Source: Candidatus Aminicenantota bacterium (GTDB lineage: Bacteria > Acidobacteriota > Aminicenantia > UBA2199). From it: 34,784 nucleotides of DNA. Below, one piece after another: positions 28,845 to 34,784 of this stretch. The stretch covers positions 1 to 34,784 of the forward strand of contig JAFGSF010000021.1 of the NCBI GenBank assembly GCA_016934745.1, read 5' to 3'. Under the pieces are notes generated by a model, which was not told the DNA's origin, searched no databases, and saw nothing but the letters and a program-made list of their open reading frames with translations. Position numbers and translations under genes: made by a program. Each line of letters starts with the position of its first letter. Position 1 is the stretch's first letter.

Positions 28845-30584
28845 ATGGCCACAAGAATTGTCATAGATCCGATTACGCGTATCGAAGGTCACTTGAGAAT
28901 TGAGGCAACCGTGGATGCCAGCAACACCATCACCAAGGCCTATTCGTCCGGTACCATGGTCCGCGGCATTGAGAAGATTCTGAAAGGTCGGGATCCCCGC
29001 GATGCCTGGGCGTTCACCCAGCGCATTTGCGGAGTTTGCACCACCGTGCACTCCTTCGCTTCCATCCGCTCGGTGGAAGATGCCCTGAGCATCAAGATTC
29101 CCAAGGCCGCCAACCTGATCCGCAACCTGATGATCGCCCAGCAGTATGTCCACGACCATGTCATGCATTTTTATCATTTGCATGCCCTGGATTGGGTGGA
29201 TGTGGTCTCAGCGCTCCAAGCCGATCCGGCGCAAACCTCGGCCATCCAGAGTAAAATATCTTCCTGGCCCAAATCCTCTCCGGGCTATTTCAGCGATGTG
29301 CAGAAAAAAGTCCGGACGATTGTCGACAGCGGCCAACTCTCGATTTTTACCAACGCCTATTGGGGACATCCGGAGTACAAGCTCCCGCCCGAAGTCAACC
29401 TTCTCGCCGTGACCCACTATCTGGAAGCGCTCGATTGGCAGAAAGACGCCACCAAAATCCATACGATTTTCGGCGGCAAGAACCCCCATCCCAATTTTGT
29501 GGTCGGCGGCGTGCCTCTGCCCATCGATTTGAACAGCGATTCCGCCCTGAATGCGGAACGGCTTTCACTTATCAAGGATTCCATTGACAAAATGATCACT
29601 TTCGTCGATCAGGTGTATCTCCCCGACCTGCTGGCCATTGCGCCCTTCTACCTGAAATACGGTAGCTTTGGCGAAGGACTTGGTAATTTCCTGACCTGGG
29701 GTGAGTTCCCCGGCGAGGATAACAGCGATGTTTCCAAATTCCTGGTCCCGCGGGCGGTCATCCTGAACCGCGACCTGGCGAATGTCCAAATGCCCGATCC
29801 GCGTGATTTCGCCAAGATGCAGGAATACGTGGCCCATTCATGGTACGGATACAAGGGCGGAGATCAAACCGGGCTGCATCCGTGGCAGGGTGAAACGAAC
29901 TTCAATTACACCGGTCCGAAGCCTCCCTATGAACTGCTGGACGTCGAACGGAAATATTCCTGGCTCAAGGCCCCGAGGTGGGCGGAGACGCCCATGGAGG
30001 TCGGTCCATTGGCTCGGGTTCTGGCCATGTATGCCAGAGGACACAAACAAACCAGGGAACTGGTGAACCTGGTGCTTTCCACGTTGAATGTACCCATCAC
30101 CGCCGTATTCTCCACGTTGGGCCGTACGGCCGCCCGGGCGATCGAAACCAAGGTTTTTGCCGATGCCATGCGTGTGTACTACGACGACCTGGTGGCGGAG
30201 ATCAAGGCAGGCCATACCCAAACGTTTAATGGCAATAAATGGGAACCGCTGACCTGGCCTCGCCGAGCCCAAGGTTTCGGCTACATGGAAGCGCCCCGCG
30301 GTGCGCTGGGCCACTGGATCGTGATCGCCAACCGCAAGATCAAGAATTACCAGATCGTCGTCCCCACCACCTGGAATGCATCGCCGCGCGATCACAAGGG
30401 CCAAGCGGGTGCTTATGAGGCCTCGCTGGTCGGCACCCCGCTGGCCAAACCAGAATGGCCCTTGGAAGTATTACGCACGATCCATTCATTTGACCCTTGC
30501 ATGGCCTGCGCCATTCACATGGTGGATACGGAAGGAAAAGAAGTAGGAGAGACTGCCACCGGTTTGAGTGTTTCTTTTCGATGA
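28845..30584 (+). CDS. hynL: [NiFe] hydrogenase large (catalytic) subunit
   Basis: This 579-residue protein has the N-terminal motif ITRIEGHLRIE and L1 RICGVCTTVHS (Cys62, Cys65). Near the C terminus is L2 DPCMACAIH (Cys552, Cys555, His558). These four Cys hold the NiFe(CN)2CO site that splits H2. A 21-residue tail follows His558 and should be cut off by the maturation protease encoded next. The length and motifs fit group 1 uptake enzymes; the separate position of small and large subunit genes around isp1-isp2 is typical of Isp-type (1e-like) enzymes. AGGAGG is 6 nt before ATG 28845. It has no Tat signal and would be exported together with HynS. Confidence 0.93.
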   Translation: MATRIVIDPITRIEGHLRIEATVDASNTITKAYSSGTMVRGIEKILKGRDPRDAWAFTQRICGVCTTVHSFASIRSVEDALSIKIPKAANLIRNLMIAQQYVHDHVMHFYHLHALDWVDVVSALQADPAQTSAIQSKISSWPKSSPGYFSDVQKKVRTIVDSGQLSIFTNAYWGHPEYKLPPEVNLLAVTHYLEALDWQKDATKIHTIFGGKNPHPNFVVGGVPLPIDLNSDSALNAERLSLIKDSIDKMITFVDQVYLPDLLAIAPFYLKYGSFGEGLGNFLTWGEFPGEDNSDVSKFLVPRAVILNRDLANVQMPDPRDFAKMQEYVAHSWYGYKGGDQTGLHPWQGETNFNYTGPKPPYELLDVERKYSWLKAPRWAETPMEVGPLARVLAMYARGHKQTRELVNLVLSTLNVPITAVFSTLGRTAARAIETKVFADAMRVYYDDLVAEIKAGHTQTFNGNKWEPLTWPRRAQGFGYMEAPRGALGHWIVIANRKIKNYQIVVPTTWNASPRDHKGQAGAYEASLVGTPLAKPEWPLEVLRTIHSFDPCMACAIHMVDTEGKEVGETATGLSVSFR

Positions 30585-31060
30585 GTGCCGAGATCCCGGC
30601 AGAGCGAAAAGCAGTACTCGGGCTCGGCAATCTGTTGAACCGAGACGAAGGATTGGGCGTCCGGGCCTTGAAGCTTCTTGACGTTCGCTTGGGCCAGCCG
30701 CGTGATTTTGAATTGCTCGATGGCGGCGTGCTGGGATTGAACCTGCTCATGATCATCGAAGAATGCAGCCACTTGCTGATCCTGGACGCGGTCAATGCCG
30801 GCCAGCTCGCGGGAACGGTTATCGAAATGAGCAAGGAACAAATTCCACTCTATACCGGCATCAAGCTTTCGCAGCACCAGGTCTCTTTTCAGGAAGTGTT
30901 GGCCATGGCAAATTTGCGCGGCAATCTTCCCGCACACCTGCACCTGGTAGGTATTCAGCCCAAAAATGTTTCGCTTGGCCTGGAGTTGAGCCCGACCGTC
31001 GAACGCGCTTTGCCGGAAGTGGTTTCCAGGGCCTGTGCCGTTTTAAAAACATGGCAGTGA
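30581..31060 (+). CDS. hynD: hydrogenase maturation protease (HyaD/HybD family)
   Basis: This 159-residue protein has the family opening AVLGLGNLLNRDEGLGVRAL with Ni-sensing Glu23, then LLILDAVNAG (Asp) and LSQHQVSF (His), the three metal-contacting residues of HybD. It removes the C-terminal tail of the large subunit after nickel insertion. ATG 30581 overlaps the hynL stop (ATGA), so it is coupled to its substrate gene. Hyp proteins needed for cofactor synthesis are not in the window. Confidence 0.9.
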   Translation: MSAEIPAERKAVLGLGNLLNRDEGLGVRALKLLDVRLGQPRDFELLDGGVLGLNLLMIIEECSHLLILDAVNAGQLAGTVIEMSKEQIPLYTGIKLSQHQVSFQEVLAMANLRGNLPAHLHLVGIQPKNVSLGLELSPTVERALPEVVSRACAVLKTWQ

Positions 31061-31092
31061 TCGAGAAATAAGCAGCGGAGAACATTTATCTG

Positions 31093-32139
31093 ATGGATTA
31101 CTATTTTTTAGACGCCGTTCCCTGGGAGCATAGCCAGACGCTTTATCACGCGGCGGCATACCTTGGCCGAGAAGCCCTGTTCATCCTGCGTCCGGCAACG
31201 CCTTACCTGTGCATTGGCTTTCACCAGGATGCCCAGCAGGAAATCGACTTGGACTTTGCCCGCCGGAACGCCATTCCCGTGTTCCGCCGCGAAGTCGGCG
31301 GCGGGGCGGTTTATCTGGACGGACAGCAGTTGTTCTTTCAGCTGGTCATTCGTCGCAATCATCCGGGCGCCCCGGCCACTATTTCCGCATTCTATGAAAA
31401 ATTTCTGCGGCCGGTCATTGACACATTTCGCCGTTTCGGCGTAACTGCTGAATACAAACCGGTGAATGATATCGTGGTCCGCGGCCGAAAAATATCCGGC
31501 ACCGGCGCAGCCCAAATCGAGAATATGCTGATCCTGGTGGGGAACTTCATCCAGAATTTCAATTTTGAAATGATGTGCAGGTGTCTGCGCGTAGCGGATG
31601 AAAAATTTCGCGATAAAATCCACAAGACCATGGCCGAGAATCTGACAACATTTTTGCAGGAAACAGGCACCATCCCGGCAAATGCCGACCTGGCAGCCGA
31701 ATTAGCCAGGCGCTATGAGCCGCTTCTCGGCGAACTAGTACCGAGGCGGCTGGACGCGGAATTGACTCAGAAGGCCGATGAAGTCCTGGCCGTGATGAAC
31801 ACGCCAGAATGGCTGCTGGCCAATGATCAGCGCCGGCCCGATCCCGACCGGGTGAAAATAGCCGAAGGAATTTATGTCATTCAGAAAATACTCAAGACCC
31901 CCGGAGGATTGATCCGCCTTACCGCCGTCAACCATGATGGTGTGCTGAAAAATGTTCATATTTCCGGTGATTTCTTTTTCTTTCCGGCCGACGGCATCAT
32001 CAGCCTGGAAAAAATGCTTGAGAATGTTCCCGCGGAAATCGAAGCGATCTCCCGTGTCGTGAACAGGTTTTATCGGCAGCCGGGGATCGAATCCCCCGGA
32101 GTGATTCCGGCTGATTTTAAACAAATCTTGGCGGATTGA
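31093..32139 (+). CDS. lipoate-protein ligase (LplA type)
   Basis: This 348-residue protein has the LplA motifs RREVGGGAVYLDGQQLFFQL (near 66) and VNDIVVRGRKISGTGAAQ with the catalytic Lys, followed by an accessory C-terminal domain, so it is full-length. It attaches lipoate or octanoate to a target Lys using ATP. It starts 32 nt after the maturation protease and is the last gene of the run; in sHdr loci a dedicated ligase (sLpl) lies beside lbpA, so LbpA at 24882 is the likely target. No LipA or LipS-type sulfur-insertion enzyme is present here. The Shine-Dalgarno is weak (GGAG 12 nt upstream). Confidence 0.88.
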   Translation: MDYYFLDAVPWEHSQTLYHAAAYLGREALFILRPATPYLCIGFHQDAQQEIDLDFARRNAIPVFRREVGGGAVYLDGQQLFFQLVIRRNHPGAPATISAFYEKFLRPVIDTFRRFGVTAEYKPVNDIVVRGRKISGTGAAQIENMLILVGNFIQNFNFEMMCRCLRVADEKFRDKIHKTMAENLTTFLQETGTIPANADLAAELARRYEPLLGELVPRRLDAELTQKADEVLAVMNTPEWLLANDQRRPDPDRVKIAEGIYVIQKILKTPGGLIRLTAVNHDGVLKNVHISGDFFFFPADGIISLEKMLENVPAEIEAISRVVNRFYRQPGIESPGVIPADFKQILAD

Positions 32140-32249
32140 ACCAATCGTCTTGATTGAAGGCTTTGCCGGATCCACAAAAATCATTTTTCTTTAGTTCCAC
32201 TGAATAAAGCCGATGTTTTTTTGCGAGACTTATTTTTTTTTCGGCATCC

Positions 32250-32258
32250 TGCTATAAT
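32250..32258 (+). promoter_or_regulatory. extended -10 promoter of the DMT transporter gene
   Basis: TGCTATAAT is an extended -10 element (TGn plus consensus TATAAT). A weak -35 candidate TTATTT lies 17 bp upstream. It gives a leader of about 30 nt to ATG 32295. The bases 32140-32249 are otherwise T-rich with no clear hairpin. Confidence 0.55.
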
Positions 32259-32294
32259 CCAACTTCCGAATTTTTTCCTTCCAGGACAAATATA

Positions 32295-33203
32295 ATGACC
32301 CATTTTATTGGCGAAATCGCGGCTTTGCTCACGGCAGTCTGCTGGTCATTTAATTCAGTGGTCTTCACCTGGGCCGGGAAGCGGGTGGGATCGGTCACGG
32401 TAAACTCTGTACGGCTATGGACCGCCTTCCCGGTTCTGCTGCTGCTGCACTGGCTGTGGTTCGGCAACGCGCTGCCTTTGGATATCGGGCTGCAACGTTT
32501 TTTCTACCTAGCCATTTCGGGCCTCATCGGTTTTGTCGCTGGCGATACCATGCTGTTTGAATCCTTCCTGTTGATCGGTCCCCGCCTGGCCATGCTGCTG
32601 GCGCTACTGGTCCCCGTATTCAGTACGCTGCTGGCTTGGGTATGGTTAGGTGAAACGCTGCGGCTGCCGCAGATCATCAGCATCCTGGTGACCATTGGCG
32701 GCGTCGCCTGGGTGGTGGCGGAAAAAACCGCACCGGCCGCCGCTCCCGCTTCCGGTCAGCCGCGAAAGTATCGCCTGGGAATAATACTGGCCGCCGGTGG
32801 GGCGGCGGGCCAGGCGCTGGGGCTGCTTTTTTCACGCCTGGGCCTGGCGGGTGATTATTCAGCCATATCGGCCACCCTGATTCGCGTCGGCGCCGCCGGG
32901 CTCATGCTGGCGATCATCAGCCTTCTGCAGGGAAAATTTTTTAGTCACTGGGCCAGGATGAAGGATAAAGCGGCATGGCTACAGATCACCGCCGGTGCAC
33001 TGACCGGGCCGGTTCTCGGGGTCGTTCTCTCCCTAGTGGCCATCGCCCACACCCAGATCGGTGTCGCCGCCACACTGATGTCCATCACCCCGGTTCTGCT
33101 GTTGCCGGTTTCGCATTTTCTTTTCAGGGAAAAAATCACTTCGCGGGCGATTCTCGGAACACTGGTCGCCTTGTTGGGAGTCGTTCTGCTCTTCTTTGTT
33201 TGA
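32295..33203 (+). CDS. DMT-superfamily (EamA) transporter
   Basis: This 302-residue inner-membrane protein has ten predicted helices in two homologous EamA halves. The first starts LLTAVCWSFNSVVFTWAGKRVG and contains GDTMLFESFLLIGPRLAMLL. The second starts LGIILAAGGAAGQALGLLFS and contains TQIGVAATLMSITPVLLLPVSHFLF and the closing LGTLVALLGVVLLFFV. EamA proteins export amino acids or other small metabolites; the substrate is not predictable. A weak AGGA element is 8-9 nt before ATG 32295. It has its own promoter and is not part of the hydrogenase operon. Confidence 0.88.
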   Translation: MTHFIGEIAALLTAVCWSFNSVVFTWAGKRVGSVTVNSVRLWTAFPVLLLLHWLWFGNALPLDIGLQRFFYLAISGLIGFVAGDTMLFESFLLIGPRLAMLLALLVPVFSTLLAWVWLGETLRLPQIISILVTIGGVAWVVAEKTAPAAAPASGQPRKYRLGIILAAGGAAGQALGLLFSRLGLAGDYSAISATLIRVGAAGLMLAIISLLQGKFFSHWARMKDKAAWLQITAGALTGPVLGVVLSLVAIAHTQIGVAATLMSITPVLLLPVSHFLFREKITSRAILGTLVALLGVVLLFFV

Positions 33204-33240
33204 TCCGCGACCGCCAAAATAAAGGCCTACGGGATAATGG

Positions 33241-34784
33241 CTAAAATTCGAATTCAACCCCACCCATGGGTATGAACCGCCATTGATAGATCACATCGGG
33301 CTTGTTTTCATTCTTGTTCCAATAGCGCTGGGCGATATTTTTTTTATCGTAAGCATTCCAGATATTCAAATATACCGTCAGGTTGGATTTTTTAAAATTC
33401 CAATGCTTATCGATTCGCAAATTCAAAGCGTGATATGCCGGGTTGCGCGCCCCGTTCACCTCGGATGCGTCAAAAATGGGTGTATTCAGGGCGGTCGAGG
33501 CGGACATGTCAAACGGCGTATAGGGAGTGCCCCCTGCGTAAGTCCAGCGCAGGCTGAACTCCCATTGATAGTTCGGCTTGAAGCCCCCTTCCATCGAAAC
33601 CAAAACCTGGTTATCATAAATCCGCGGTCGCCACCTGCCGTCCAAGTCCAGGTACCTGGCGCGAAAATAGGCCATGCACAAAATCCCATAAAGTTTTTTC
33701 GCCAGCTTTTTCTGCAGGGTCAATTCCACGCCGTAGGAACGAGCCCGACCCGTATCGACCACCTGGTTGTGGGCCTGAAAACCCACTACGTAGAAATCGT
33801 CCACCAAAAACATGGTGGGCTGCGCCGGGTCTTGCGGAAAATTGCGGTATTCCTTGTCGTACATTTCCAGGGTCAGCATGGTGCTTTCACCCAGCATGTG
33901 GCTGAAGCCCAGCACGTAGTGGTAGGCTTTGGGATCCTTCAAATCCCGTCCGTTTTCGGGAAAGGTGATGGCCAGCTCCAGGGGCAAATTCTGGCGAAAA
34001 ATGCCGAAGGCGGCCACCAGCGACAAGCGCTCAGTTATTTTTTGCGAAACTGACAGGCGCGGAGAAATAAAAACATGATCATTGAAGGAATAATAATCGG
34101 CCCGGACCCCCAGGTTGAAGTTCATGCCGAAAAAAGGTTTCCAGGTGGCATTGGCAAACACGCCCGACTGCACGGCCTCGGTATCCATGTCCTTGGAAAA
34201 GGCCGGCAGCGCGTCCCCGAAAATGTTGGTGTACGGCCCGATGGTGTAGTCATAATTGTTTTCGATCAGCCGTGATTCCAAACCGAACTGGAGCTGCAAG
34301 GGATCGGTGATGCGCAAATAATTCACGTTGCGGAATTTGAAACCCCTTTCCGCCGTGGCATCCCGGTATAATGGTTCATTTTCCGCGATGGTGAAATAAT
34401 CGGTCTTGAAGGCCCGGTATGTACTGGACAAGGAGAAATCGGAAAAACCGGCTTTCGGCCAGAGCGAACGCAAGGTGACACCCACGGTGGCGATATCGGT
34501 CTTATAACTTCCATAGGCGGTCAGGCTCGGATCCAACTCCACGGCGTCTTCCCTGGAGAACTTGATCGTGTCAATTCCCGCCATGACCATGGCTGTCAAT
34601 TTGAGGTACGGCGACAGGTCCACATGCGCTTTACCCAAAAAATCGCTGTAACGTGGCGCCACCCCCGAACCGATGGCGTCAACGATCAAATCCAGATAGC
34701 TTTTCCGCGCCGAGAACATCCAGCTTCCTTTTTTCCCCAATGGGCCCTCGCCGACGGCACCAAACCCAGCCATGCCCGCTTCCA
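33241..34784 (-). CDS. TonB-dependent outer-membrane receptor, C-terminal part (partial)
   Basis: More than 510 residues of an outer-membrane beta-barrel are encoded, open to the right edge. The visible start GPLGKKGSWMFSARKSYLDLI is the plug-barrel junction of Aminicenantes/Bacteroidota-style TonB receptors. Alternating amphipathic strands follow, with the late FVVGFQAHNQVVDTGRARSYGVEL-type strand, RWTYAGGTPYTPFD and NLTVYLNIWNAYDKKN. It ends with Phe after GGVEFE, the usual barrel C-terminal signature for Bam assembly. The plug and signal peptide lie outside the window. The ligand is unknown. It is convergent with the DMT gene, 37 bases apart, with no clear terminator between them. Confidence 0.85.
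   Translation of the reverse strand, partial: EAGMAGFGAVGEGPLGKKGSWMFSARKSYLDLIVDAIGSGVAPRYSDFLGKAHVDLSPYLKLTAMVMAGIDTIKFSREDAVELDPSLTAYGSYKTDIATVGVTLRSLWPKAGFSDFSLSSTYRAFKTDYFTIAENEPLYRDATAERGFKFRNVNYLRITDPLQLQFGLESRLIENNYDYTIGPYTNIFGDALPAFSKDMDTEAVQSGVFANATWKPFFGMNFNLGVRADYYSFNDHVFISPRLSVSQKITERLSLVAAFGIFRQNLPLELAITFPENGRDLKDPKAYHYVLGFSHMLGESTMLTLEMYDKEYRNFPQDPAQPTMFLVDDFYVVGFQAHNQVVDTGRARSYGVELTLQKKLAKKLYGILCMAYFRARYLDLDGRWRPRIYDNQVLVSMEGGFKPNYQWEFSLRWTYAGGTPYTPFDMSASTALNTPIFDASEVNGARNPAYHALNLRIDKHWNFKKSNLTVYLNIWNAYDKKNIAQRYWNKNENKPDVIYQWRFIPMGGVEFEF

Noticed and set aside
33283..34053. 256-codon plus-strand frame opposite the TonB receptor
   Set aside because: The minus-strand product is a clear beta-barrel with the proper C-terminal Phe; the plus frame has no recognisable features.

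Overview
The window looks like chromosomal DNA of an uncultured, anaerobic, diderm bacterium. The style fits Candidatus Aminicenantes/Acidobacteriota: a TonB-dependent receptor, a DUF5916 barrel protein, a tricorn-like S41 peptidase, a Ser/Thr kinase fused to TPRs and a BlaI/M56 pair, mostly at high GC. The taxon is an inference from gene style; no rRNA or marker gene is present. No tRNA, rRNA, CRISPR array or intact insertion sequence was found.

Layout. (1) 1-4300 is a patchwork. It holds the 3' end of an asparaginase/GatD-like gene at the left edge, a second partial copy of that tail at 885-1130 and a third, decayed copy at 4217-4296. Among them lie a secreted DUF2914 protein, an AT-rich orphan, small secreted or cytosolic proteins, and a secreted EndoU-type nuclease followed by a probable immunity protein. 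(2) 4452-6935 is a lower-GC three-gene surface-glycan cassette (epimerase, nucleotidyltransferase, glycosyltransferase). (3) 7032-10322, on the minus strand, has a secreted N-terminal-cysteine hydrolase and a BlaI/M56 regulator-protease pair with two identical operator palindromes in its promoter. (4) 10486-19882 carries SPFH, membrane protein/Xre, secreted protein, kinase-TPR, DUF5916, CPBP and a DUF169 fragment. (5) 19937-23191 is a large tricorn-like peptidase with a TTG start.

(6) 23577-32139 is the highlight. A single co-directional cluster, with a recognisable promoter and a 5'UTR dyad, encodes TusA, a frameshifted DsrE2, a DsrE-like protein, a GcvH-like lipoyl carrier (LbpA type), the small subunit of a Tat-exported [NiFe] hydrogenase, Isp1 (NarI/DsrM-like), Isp2 (HdrD/DsrK-like), a SpoIIAA/STAS-like protein, the hydrogenase large subunit, its maturation protease and a lipoate-protein ligase. 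The hynS-isp1-isp2-hynL order is the known Isp-type (group 1e-like) hydrogenase. The sulfur carriers, lipoyl carrier and ligase are the parts otherwise associated with the sHdr-LbpA sulfur-oxidation system, but no sHdr genes are present. The simplest reading is that H2 is oxidised outside, electrons cross through Isp1, and the Isp2 non-cubane cluster exchanges them with a lipoyl- or persulfide-bound sulfur carrier inside.

(7) 32295-34784 holds a DMT transporter and the C-terminal part of a TonB-dependent receptor running off the right edge.

A recurring theme is promoter placement. Four genes (3220 minus, 3344 plus, 10322 minus, 19682 plus) have a -35/-10 pair whose -10 ends 6-7 nt before the ATG and no clear Shine-Dalgarno sequence, which predicts leaderless mRNAs.
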